Shown: one piece after another, positions 27,936 to 34,427 of the stretch | Position numbering within the stretch: position 1 is the first letter of the stretch | How the letters are laid out: each line of letters starts with the position of its first letter | Origin: Woeseiaceae bacterium | Lineage (GTDB): Bacteria > Pseudomonadota > Gammaproteobacteria > Steroidobacterales > Woeseiaceae | Direction of reading: 5' to 3' | Length of the DNA stretch: 34,427 nucleotides | NCBI GenBank assembly: GCA_030065985.1 | Contig: JASJCM010000037.1 | Coordinates: 1-34,427 of the forward strand | The notes under the pieces: generated by a model | Told to the model about the DNA's origin: nothing | Databases searched by the model: none | The model's input: only the letters and a program-made list of their open reading frames with translations | Position numbers and translations under genes: made by a program

Positions 27936-28826
27936 TTACCTTTTCCTGCCGGTCAATCTCGACCACGTTTGGCCGTCCTGCTCCCTGAAGACCGGTTCCT
28001 CGAAGTCGATCCAGGGCTCGTAAGTCATTAATACTTCGTCGGCTTGTTCACATAATACGCCCGACAGTGCAAGCATACCGTCCTTGCTGAGGTGTGATGT
28101 GATGGAGTCGGCAAACTGGACAAGCGGTCCGGCGAGGATATTGGCGATCACGACGTCAAATTGGCCCGAAATTGCGTCCGCGCTGCCGAAAACCGCCAAA
28201 TTTGCGGCTACGGCGTTGTTCTCCGCGTTCTGCCGGGTTGCCGTCACGGCCTGTGGGTCGATATCCATGCCGACCGCCGAGGCGCAGCCGAGCTTCAGTG
28301 CGGCGATCGCGAGCACGCCTGAACCGCAGCCGTAGTCGAGCATGCTTCGATTTTCGAGACACAGGCCGTCGAGCCATTCGAGGCACAGCGCTGTCGTCGG
28401 GTGTGTGCCGGTGCCGAAGGCAAGGCCGGGATCGAGGTGAACGATTACGGCGTCTTCGTTTTCGACCTCCTGCCCGGTCGGGCAGATCCACAGGCGTTGT
28501 CCAAAACGCATTGCCCCGAAGTCCTTGAGCCACTCTCGTTCCCAGGCGCGATCTTGCAGCGTTTCAACGCGATGATCGGGGAGCTCGTCGACACCGAGTT
28601 CGGTTCGCAGCGCGGCAACAAACGCGGCAAGGTCGGCGTCGCCGGGAAACAGTCCCGTGATCTGCGTGCTGCTCCACAGCGGTGTCTCGCCCGGACCGGG
28701 TTCGAGCACGGGGTCATCGCCGGCGTCGGTCAGAGTGACTGACGCTGCGCCAAGATGCAGGAAGGCATTCTCAACGGCGGTCGGGTCCAGCGCGTCGAGA
28801 TTCATCACGAACTGGCGCCAGTCCAT
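27936..28826 (-). CDS. prmA: Ribosomal protein L11 methyltransferase PrmA
   Basis: SAM-dependent enzyme that trimethylates ribosomal protein L11. It has 296 residues (E. coli 293). The N-terminal substrate-binding domain (about 1-100) is followed by the Rossmann methyltransferase core, with PGLAFGTGTHPTT, motif I LDYGCGSGVLAIAALKLG, the acidic motif VGMDIDPQAV and the NILAGPLVQF motif in place of NPPY. The neighbours accC and the DUF3426 gene match the usual gammaproteobacterial order. Confidence 0.95.
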   Translation of the reverse strand: MDWRQFVMNLDALDPTAVENAFLHLGAASVTLTDAGDDPVLEPGPGETPLWSSTQITGLFPGDADLAAFVAALRTELGVDELPDHRVETLQDRAWEREWLKDFGAMRFGQRLWICPTGQEVENEDAVIVHLDPGLAFGTGTHPTTALCLEWLDGLCLENRSMLDYGCGSGVLAIAALKLGCASAVGMDIDPQAVTATRQNAENNAVAANLAVFGSADAISGQFDVVIANILAGPLVQFADSITSHLSKDGMLALSGVLCEQADEVLMTYEPWIDFEEPVFREQDGQTWSRLTGRKR

Positions 28827-28842
28827 CCGTTACTGCTCCGCG

Positions 28843-30186
28843 TCAAACCAGCCCGAGGCGCTTCTCGAGATAGTGGATGTCCGTGCCGCCTTCCTTGAAC
28901 GCGGCGTGCTGGAAGATCTCCTGGTGCAACGGGACATTGGTCTTGATGCCCTCGATAACGATTTCCGTCAGCGCGTTCTTCATCCTCGCGAACGCGGCAT
29001 CCCGATCCTCGCCATGCGCAATCAGCTTGCCGATCATCGAGTCGTAGTAGGGCGGGACCTTGTAGCCGCTGTAGACATGGCTCTCCATGCGGATGCCCGG
29101 GCCGCCGGGCGAATGCCACAACGTGACCATGCCCGGTGACGGCATGAACGTCTTGGGATCTTCGGCATTGATGCGGCACTCGATCGCATGTCCCTGCAGC
29201 TTGACGTCCTCTTGCCTGATCGACAAAGGCTCGCCGCTCGCAATACGCAACTGCTCGCGCACGATATCCACACCCGTGATCATCTCGGTGACAGGGTGCT
29301 CGACCTGCAGGCGGGTGTTCATCTCGATGAAGTAGAACTCACCGTCCTCGTACAGGAATTCGAAAGTGCCGGCGCTGCGGTAACCCATCTCGAGACAGGC
29401 CTTCACGCAGCGGGCACCGATCTCATTGCGCTGCTCTTCGCTGATACCGGGCGCCGGGGCCTCTTCGATGACTTTCTGGTGGCGACGCTGCATCGAGCAG
29501 TCGCGTTCCCCGAGGTGGATCGCATTGCCGTGCGTGTCCGCGAGCAGCTGGAACTCAACGTGTCGCGGCTTCTCGAGGAACTTCTCCATGTACACGACGT
29601 CGCTGCCGAAGCCGGCACGGGCTTCGGCTTTGGTGACGGTGATGGCTGCAGTCAGCGACGCCTCGGAGTGCACGACGCGCATGCCACGGCCACCGCCACC
29701 CGCGGCGGCTTTGATAATAATCGGGTAGCCGATATCGCGTGCAAGGCGCAGATTCTCATCCGCATCGTCACCGAGCGGTCCGTCTGATCCGGGTACGGTA
29801 GGTACACCCGCAGCCTTCATCGCCCGAATGGCCGATACCTTGTCACCCATCATGCGAATCGCGTCAGCTTTCGGACCGATAAACGTAAAGCCGCTCGATT
29901 CAACACGTTCGGCGAAATCGGCGTTCTCGGAGAGGAACCCGTATCCTGGGTGGATGCCTGTCGCGTCTGTGACCTCTGCCGCGCTGATGATGGCGGGCAT
30001 ATTGAGGTAGCTCTCAGTTGACTGCGGCGGTCCTATGCAGACAGTTTCATCCGCCAGCAGCACGTGCTTGAGGTTGTTGTCCGCCGTGGAGTGCACCGCG
30101 ACGGTTTTGATGTCCATCTCACGGCAGGCGCGCAGGATTCGCAGCGCAATCTCGCCGCGATTGGCAATGACGATTTTGTCCAACAT
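28843..30186 (-). CDS. accC: Acetyl-CoA carboxylase, biotin carboxylase subunit AccC
   Basis: Carboxylates the biotin carried by AccB using ATP and bicarbonate, the first half-reaction of fatty-acid synthesis. It has 447 residues, the family length. It begins [26 protein letters not shown]-grasp motifs are [12 protein letters not shown] (glycine-rich loop), [33 protein letters not shown] and the metal and catalytic segment [16 protein letters not shown]. It lies 18 bases after accB. The beta-carbonic anhydrase further down the same run could supply bicarbonate, but that link is an inference. Confidence 0.97.
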   Translation of the reverse strand: MLDKIVIANRGEIALRILRACREMDIKTVAVHSTADNNLKHVLLADETVCIGPPQSTESYLNMPAIISAAEVTDATGIHPGYGFLSENADFAERVESSGFTFIGPKADAIRMMGDKVSAIRAMKAAGVPTVPGSDGPLGDDADENLRLARDIGYPIIIKAAAGGGGRGMRVVHSEASLTAAITVTKAEARAGFGSDVVYMEKFLEKPRHVEFQLLADTHGNAIHLGERDCSMQRRHQKVIEEAPAPGISEEQRNEIGARCVKACLEMGYRSAGTFEFLYEDGEFYFIEMNTRLQVEHPVTEMITGVDIVREQLRIASGEPLSIRQEDVKLQGHAIECRINAEDPKTFMPSPGMVTLWHSPGGPGIRMESHVYSGYKVPPYYDSMIGKLIAHGEDRDAAFARMKNALTEIVIEGIKTNVPLHQEIFQHAAFKEGGTDIHYLEKRLGLV

Positions 30187-30204
30187 GACGTGATGTCCGC
30201 CCGG

Positions 30205-30705
30205 TTAGCCGGCGCGCTGGTCGATGACGTACAGCACCTGGCCAAACTCGACCGGCTCGCCATTCTGGATACGAATAGATTTGATGACGCCGGATACGTC
30301 GGCCTCGATCTGGTTCATCATCTTCATAGCCTCGATGATGCACAGCGTGTCGCCCTCGTTGACCTTGTCACCGACCTGCACGTACGGTGCGGCGCCGGGC
30401 GACGACGACGAATAAAACGTGCCAACCATGGGTGCGGTGACTTCAAAGCCATCCTCGTCCACGGCTTCCGCGGCAGGTTCCGCTGCGGGCGCGGCCGGCG
30501 CAGCGGCCGGTGCGGGTGTCGGCGCCGCTGCGGGTGCCGGTGCTGCTGGCACCGGAGCATGTGCTACAACCGGGGCGGCTGTTACCTGTGCGCCTGCCGG
30601 GTAGCGGCTAATGCGAACCGATTCCTCTCCCTCGGTAATCTCGATTTCAGCTATGCCGGAATCGTCCAGCAGTTCGATCAGTTTTTTTACTTTGCGGATA
30701 TCCAT
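30205..30705 (-). CDS. accB: Acetyl-CoA carboxylase biotin carboxyl carrier protein AccB
   Basis: Carries the biotin group between AccC and the carboxyltransferase. It has 166 residues from the ATG at 30705; a TTG one codon earlier is less likely, since GAGGG sits 7 bases before the ATG, inside the end of aroQ. The N-terminal helix [18 protein letters not shown] is followed by an Ala/Pro linker (about 40-85) and the biotinyl domain with [15 protein letters not shown]; the biotinylated residue is Lys128. The domain includes the protruding thumb region typical of AccB ([15 protein letters not shown]). Confidence 0.97.
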   Translation of the reverse strand: MDIRKVKKLIELLDDSGIAEIEITEGEESVRISRYPAGAQVTAAPVVAHAPVPAAPAPAAAPTPAPAAAPAAPAAEPAAEAVDEDGFEVTAPMVGTFYSSSSPGAAPYVQVGDKVNEGDTLCIIEAMKMMNQIEADVSGVIKSIRIQNGEPVEFGQVLYVIDQRAG

Positions 30706-30708
30706 CAA

Positions 30709-31158
30709 TTAACCCTCGGCATTCGCGACGTAATGGCTGGCGGCCTGCAACGCCAGTTCGTAGCCGTATGCACCAAACCCAAACAGGCAGCTATTCGCAA
30801 TGTCGCTGAAATAGCTGTGATGACGAAATTCTTCCCGCGCAAACGTGTTGCTGAGGTGAATCTCGATAAACGGAATCTGAACCGCAAGGAACGCATCGCG
30901 CAGAGCCACGCTCGTGTGCGTAAAAGCGCCCGGATTCAGGATGATGAAGTCGACCCCATCGGTCGCGGCTTGCTGCACGCGATCAATGAGCTCGTGTTCG
31001 GCATTGCTCTGGTAACAGGTCAGCGAATGTCCGAGTTCGCCGGCGACTTCAACACAGCGCTGCTCGATGTCCTCGAGGCGGGTCGCGCCGTAGACCTCGG
31101 GCTCGCGCGATCCGAGCAGATTGAGGTTCGGGCCATTGATCAGCAGGAAATCGGACAT
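30709..31158 (-). CDS. aroQ: Type II 3-dehydroquinate dehydratase AroQ
   Basis: Third step of the shikimate pathway, 3-dehydroquinate to 3-dehydroshikimate. It has 149 residues, the type II size. It begins [20 protein letters not shown] with the catalytic Tyr23 in EVYG. Other family motifs are [33 protein letters not shown] and [19 protein letters not shown] with the catalytic His. Its stop is three bases from the accB ATG, and AccB's ribosome-binding site lies inside it. The upstream 73 bases may contain a separate promoter. Confidence 0.97.
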   Translation of the reverse strand: MSDFLLINGPNLNLLGSREPEVYGATRLEDIEQRCVEVAGELGHSLTCYQSNAEHELIDRVQQAATDGVDFIILNPGAFTHTSVALRDAFLAVQIPFIEIHLSNTFAREEFRHHSYFSDIANSCLFGFGAYGYELALQAASHYVANAEG

Positions 31159-31197
31159 TTTTACTTGTTATGGGCAAGATTGCCGGAGATGGCAGCA

Positions 31198-31228
31198 ATT
31201 CTAACCCTATTTGCCGATTTTTGCGCAA
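31198..31228 (-). promoter_or_regulatory. Weak candidate promoter for aroQ-accBC
   Basis: On the minus strand TTGCGC (complement of 31223-31228) is followed after 19 bases by TAGAAT (complement of 31198-31203). The -10 box is good, but the -35 is weak and the spacer is two bases too long. It sits in the 73-base gap between the tlpA-like gene and aroQ, the widest gap in the leftward run. The evidence is a pattern match only. Confidence 0.25.
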
Positions 31229-31231
31229 CTT

Positions 31232-31840
31232 TTAAAGCAGTTCGAAAGCGCCCCGGGCTTCGTCCTTGCTGATTTCGCCGCGGTCGAGTTGCTCCATGAT
31301 GCTGACGACGTCATCGAGGTGAGACTGGTGGAGTTCACCGATATAGGCACCAACGTATTCGCCGTCGCGTGCGACGAACATCGTGAACGGCATGCCGATG
31401 AACTCGATTCCCGATGACTCGGCGACCGCCATGGCGTCCTGCTGGCCGATGAGAACCGGGTAGTTGAATTCAGCAGACTCGGCGTAAGTTTTGACTTCCT
31501 CGACGTAGTCGACGGCGATGCCGAGCACCTGGAAGCCGTCCTCGCCGTGCTCGTCCTGGAAGGTTTTGAGCAGCGGGATCTCGCGCCGGCACGGCGCACA
31601 CCAGGTCGCCCAGAAGTTGATCACCCGATGCGTCCCTGCCCATTCGGTAAAATCGCGGTCAGTGCCTTCCATGTCCGGCAGCGTGAAGCTCGGGTGCGTA
31701 ACGACTTCGAGTTGGCGAGGTTCGGGCCCTACCGAGGCTTCAGGGGCCTCGACCTCAACCGGGATCCTGGCGGCATAGAAAAGTGCGCCAGCCATCAGGG
31801 CGAGCAGTGCTGCCCCGAATATCAGGGTGATTCGTGACAC
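31232..31840 (-). CDS. TlpA/ResA-type membrane-anchored thiol-disulfide protein
   Basis: A 202-residue periplasmic thioredoxin-fold protein held by one N-terminal helix (about 5-24, with no cleavage site evident). The redox motif is WCAPC (Cys81, Cys84) in VINFWATWCAPCRREIPLL, and the cis-Pro loop is GMPFTMFV. The fold resembles TlpA/ResA, which reduce disulfides in the periplasm, for example during cytochrome c or copper-site assembly. The start is GTG at 31840 with AAGGA 6 bases before it. It begins 15 bases after dsbD, whose product would be the natural source of electrons; this partnership is inferred. Confidence 0.88.
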   Translation of the reverse strand: MSRITLIFGAALLALMAGALFYAARIPVEVEAPEASVGPEPRQLEVVTHPSFTLPDMEGTDRDFTEWAGTHRVINFWATWCAPCRREIPLLKTFQDEHGEDGFQVLGIAVDYVEEVKTYAESAEFNYPVLIGQQDAMAVAESSGIEFIGMPFTMFVARDGEYVGAYIGELHQSHLDDVVSIMEQLDRGEISKDEARGAFELL

Positions 31841-31855
31841 GTCGTGTCCTTAGAG

Positions 31856-34111
31856 TTACGGATTGTTGGCGACAGTCTCGTTCGTACCGAGGGCCTGGCG
31901 CAAGTGTTCGGCGAAGTCCTTCGCCTCCATATAGCCGACAACTTCATAGCCGCGGCGCTGCTGGCCATCGGTGCCGAAGAAAATAATCGTCGGTGGACCA
32001 AAGACCTCGAAGCGATCGAGAAGTTCCTTGTCGAGGTCGTCGTTGGCCGTGACATCGGCCTGCAGCCAGACGGTATTGGCGAGTTCAGCCTGGACCTCTT
32101 CGTCGGTGAACGTCCAGGCCTCCATCTCCTTACATGAGACGCACCAGTCTGCATAGAAGTCGAGGAAAGCCGTCTTGCCCTGGCTCGCCGCTGCGGCGAC
32201 TTCGCGATCGAGATCGTCAACTGTCTTGATGCGTTTGAACGGCAGCTCGTGTTCGGCTTCGGCCACCATCACACCGCCGCTGCCGAGGTTTACGCTCGCG
32301 AGCGGTTTCAGCGGATTGCTACCGCCCGTCAGGCCGCCAAGCAGCAACACAATGCCGTAGATGATGGCGAGGAAGCCAAATCCCTTGCCAAGCTTCTGCG
32401 GCCCCGTCGATTCGCTGGTCAACGTCGTCAGACCGCCCATGAAGACACCCGTCATGAATACGAGCACGGCCCAGAGCAACATTGTGACGTTGCCGGGCAG
32501 GATGCGGGACATCATCCAGATCGCGAGTCCGAGCATCATGAAGCCGAACGCATTGCGCACGGCGATCATCCACGGGCCGGCTTTCGGCAGGAATTTGCCC
32601 TGTGCTGCACCCACTGCCAGCAGCGGCGCGCCCATGCCGAGACTCATCGCAAAGAGCCCGGCACCGCCTCGTACAAGGTCACCGGTTTGTGCGATGACCA
32701 TCAAGGCAGCGATAAGTACTGGTGCGACGCAAGCGGTCACGATCAGTGACGACAGGCCACCCATGATGAACGCGCCGACCGTCGTGCCGCTCTTCTGGTT
32801 GCTGCTGACCGCCGAGATGCGCGTCTGGATGCTGCTTGGCATCTGCAGTTCGAAAACACCAAACATGCCCAGCGCGAGGAAGACGAACAGACCCGAGAAC
32901 AGGATCAGGACCCACGGCTGGTTGAACGCGGCCTGGAGCTGCATGCCCATCGCGGCCGCTGCCACGCCCGCGCCCGTGTACACGATCGCCATGCCCAGTA
33001 CATAGGAGAGCGCAAGCGTGAAACCACGTGCTGGTGTGACGTTGTCCCCCTCACCGGCAATGATGCCGGACAGGATCGGGATCATCGGCAGGACGCAAGG
33101 CGTCAGCGCGAGCGCCAGACCCGCCAGGAAGAACATGCCGATCGCTTTCCAGATACTTTGATTCAGAAGCACGTCGGCGAGGAACGCCTGTTCGCTGACA
33201 GGGGCGTCCGACCGCGGCGTGAGTTCGCTGACCGTCGTCGCCTCGGGCAGGCTGACCGTCAGGACCCGGGTCTGCGGCATGTAGCAGAGTCCGCCTTCAG
33301 CGCAGCCCTGATAGCCGAGCTCGAGTTCGAGCTCTATTGCTTCGGGGGTTGCGCGCGCGATGGCGAGCGGGGCGAGGAAGTCCTCGAGATAGACCTCGAC
33401 ATCGCCGAAGAACTCATCGTTCTTCATCTTGCCGCTGGGCAGGTCCCAGCGACCGGCCTGAGCATTCTCGTTGAGAACGCGAACCGAAAGCTTGTCCTTA
33501 TAAATGTAGAAGCCATCGACGACGCGGATGCCCACCTCAGCAGCGTTGCCGTCGACGGCGAAAATCTCTGGGAAGAAGACCTCGTCGACCGGCGGGAAAT
33601 CGTCTGTAGAGCTGCCACCGCCGAGCGCGCCGAGCGACAGCTTGGGCTTGTCGCTGATCGTCTTGAGTTTGACCGTCTCCGTCCAGGTCTCGGGCGGGTA
33701 GCAGATGCCAATGTTGTCGTCGCAGCCCTGGGCCTTGATGATCAGTTCGGCGGTTTGCGGGCGCTCGCCCGTCACCGTGTAGGGAATCGTGACGAAGAAG
33801 AAGTCGCGGTAGATCTCCTGCTTGCCAAAGAACTCGTCTTCATGATCGAGGCCTTTCGGCAATTCGGGCTGGCCAAGGACCACAGCCGGTGTGCCGCTCT
33901 CGAAGCCGAGCTTATTTTTGTACAGATATGCGTGCTCGTAAATCGCCCAGTCGACCTCGAAGGCCTCGCCCGTGTCCGTCACGGCATACTTGAAGGCTTC
34001 CTCGACAGGCAGCAGCTCGTCCGCGGCGGACGCGTTCAGCCACACCGCGCTCGTCAGTAGCAGGCTCGTAAATGCTTGAAAAATCTTGGTCATAGGGCGA
34101 TTTCTGATCAT
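31856..34111 (-). CDS. dsbD: Thiol-disulfide interchange protein DsbD with two N-terminal domains
   Basis: Moves electrons from cytoplasmic thioredoxin across the inner membrane to periplasmic thiol proteins. Order from the ATG at 34111: signal peptide (to about 29); first nDsbD-like domain (36-150) with Cys130 and Cys137 in QGCDDNIGICYPP; second nDsbD-like domain (174-290) with Cys270 and Cys276 in QGCAEGGLCYMP; a membrane domain of about eight helices with Cys339 (TPCVLP) and Cys461 (TACVAP); and a C-terminal thioredoxin domain with WCVSC (Cys657, Cys660). It has 751 residues, against about 565 in E. coli, and the surplus is the extra N-terminal domain. An alternative start is the ATG at 34093, which gives a cleaner signal peptide. 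Confidence 0.95.
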   Translation of the reverse strand: MIRNRPMTKIFQAFTSLLLTSAVWLNASAADELLPVEEAFKYAVTDTGEAFEVDWAIYEHAYLYKNKLGFESGTPAVVLGQPELPKGLDHEDEFFGKQEIYRDFFFVTIPYTVTGERPQTAELIIKAQGCDDNIGICYPPETWTETVKLKTISDKPKLSLGALGGGSSTDDFPPVDEVFFPEIFAVDGNAAEVGIRVVDGFYIYKDKLSVRVLNENAQAGRWDLPSGKMKNDEFFGDVEVYLEDFLAPLAIARATPEAIELELELGYQGCAEGGLCYMPQTRVLTVSLPEATTVSELTPRSDAPVSEQAFLADVLLNQSIWKAIGMFFLAGLALALTPCVLPMIPILSGIIAGEGDNVTPARGFTLALSYVLGMAIVYTGAGVAAAAMGMQLQAAFNQPWVLILFSGLFVFLALGMFGVFELQMPSSIQTRISAVSSNQKSGTTVGAFIMGGLSSLIVTACVAPVLIAALMVIAQTGDLVRGGAGLFAMSLGMGAPLLAVGAAQGKFLPKAGPWMIAVRNAFGFMMLGLAIWMMSRILPGNVTMLLWAVLVFMTGVFMGGLTTLTSESTGPQKLGKGFGFLAIIYGIVLLLGGLTGGSNPLKPLASVNLGSGGVMVAEAEHELPFKRIKTVDDLDREVAAAASQGKTAFLDFYADWCVSCKEMEAWTFTDEEVQAELANTVWLQADVTANDDLDKELLDRFEVFGPPTIIFFGTDGQQRRGYEVVGYMEAKDFAEHLRQALGTNETVANNP

Positions 34112-34202
34112 TGGACCCGTCAGGGCAGCCGATTGTTACGCCTCCGACACCCAAAGTCATCGGTCTGCGTCAAATTTCTGCAAATTTCCGGCTTCTCTGA
34201 GC

Positions 34203-34230
34203 TTGAAATTTGGCGCTTCATGCCTATCAT
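34203..34230 (+). promoter_or_regulatory. groES promoter with sigma-70 and sigma-32-like elements
   Basis: TTGAAA (34203-34208), a 16-base spacer and TATCAT (34225-34230) form a good sigma-70 promoter. Read one base earlier, CTTGAAA (34202-34208) matches the full sigma-32 -35 element, and CCTATCAT (34223-34230) partly matches its CCCCATNT -10 element at a 14-base spacing. The CIRCE operator begins at the last base of the -10 box. Use by both factors is an inference. Confidence 0.6.
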
Positions 34231-34256
34231 TAGCACTCCCTGCGGCCGAGTGCTAA
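34230..34256 (+). promoter_or_regulatory. CIRCE operator (HrcA binding site)
   Basis: The sequence is TTAGCACTC, nine bases, then GAGTGCTAA: a perfect match to the consensus CIRCE inverted repeat. It lies at the expected transcription start of the groES promoter and 65 bases before the groES ATG. In bacteria that have it, the HrcA repressor binds here and keeps groESL low until heat shock. HrcA itself is not encoded in this window. Confidence 0.97.
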
Positions 34257-34321
34257 CAAGGCCGGGCCGGAAAACCGACCAAATACGGTTTTGAATCAAT
34301 AGTTTAAAGGAGATATGCACC

Positions 34322-34427
34322 ATGAAGATGCGTCCGCTTCATGACCGGGTGATCGTCAAGCGCATGGAAGAAGAGCGCACGTCCCCCGGCGGAATCGTGA
34401 TTCCTGACGCCGCGACCGAAAAGCCGA
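34322..34427 (+). CDS. groES: Co-chaperonin GroES, N-terminal fragment
   Basis: The 10-kDa lid of the GroEL chaperonin. The first 35 codons are present and the gene runs off the right edge. It begins [18 protein letters not shown], followed by [16 protein letters not shown], the family's N-terminal beta strand and the start of the mobile loop (normally GGIVLTGSA in E. coli). A strong ribosome-binding site, AAAGGAGA (34306-34313), precedes the ATG. It is controlled by the CIRCE promoter upstream, and groEL is expected to follow outside the window. Confidence 0.97.
   Translation, partial: MKMRPLHDRVIVKRMEEERTSPGGIVIPDAATEKP

Noticed and set aside
31174..31200. Small inverted repeat ATTGCCGG...GGCAGCAAT between aroQ and the tlpA-like gene as a terminator
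   Set aside because: The stem is short and imperfect, and no T-run follows on either strand.
30064..31272. 402-codon plus-strand frame opposite accC, accB and aroQ
   Set aside because: It spans three certain genes on the other strand and includes a Gly/Arg/Cys-rich section that is the complement of the AccB Ala/Pro linker.

Overview
The window is chromosomal DNA from a gammaproteobacterium of fairly high GC content. The strongest evidence is gene order. A block dsbD-tlpA-aroQ-accB-accC-prmA-(zinc-ribbon DUF3426 gene)-dusB-fis-purH-purD and a block rhlB / trxA-rho are both gammaproteobacterial arrangements known from Pseudomonas and enteric relatives. A CIRCE operator in front of groES, absent from enteric bacteria, points to a lineage nearer the Chromatiales/Xanthomonadales/Woeseia side. 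That placement is an inference. No tRNA, rRNA, CRISPR array, insertion sequence or prophage was seen. The window is almost fully coding: the longest non-coding stretch is about 270 bases, between rhlB and trxA.

Layout: (1) bases 1-2712 hold the start of an unidentified membrane-anchored protein (leftward) and plsB (rightward), with repeated TGTGA/TCACA half-sites between them. (2) Bases 2719-3939 are a leftward pair encoding an outer-membrane barrel-like protein and a small Arg/Asp-rich periplasmic protein. (3) Bases 4132-10140 are a copper/silver efflux operon: a small Cys-pair secreted protein, then cusC-, cusB- and cusA-like genes that overlap by 4 bases each. CusB and CusA keep the methionines that carry Cu(I)/Ag(I). 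(4) Bases 10277-13794 hold two convergent histidine kinases, one hybrid, with no DNA-binding response regulator nearby. (5) Bases 13873-16900 hold a DUF465 protein, cysQ, yrfG and rhlB. (6) Bases 17172-18925 are trxA-rho. (7) Bases 18929-19531 are two tandem related small genes, the second apparently truncated at its 5' end. (8) Bases 19646-34111 are a tightly packed leftward run from dsbD down to a beta-carbonic anhydrase. It covers thiol-disulfide transfer, aromatic and fatty-acid biosynthesis, rRNA and tRNA modification, purine synthesis and molybdopterin synthesis. (9) From 34203 a promoter with CIRCE leads into groES, which runs off the end.

The features most worth a second look are: a DsbD with two N-terminal thiol domains instead of one; the decayed tandem copy at 19340-19582; a roughly 550-residue acidic linker in the DUF3426 protein; an arginine-rich extension on Rho; the dual-looking heat-shock promoter before groES; and the Cys-pair protein leading the copper operon. 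I see no clearly new multi-gene defence or mobile system in this window.
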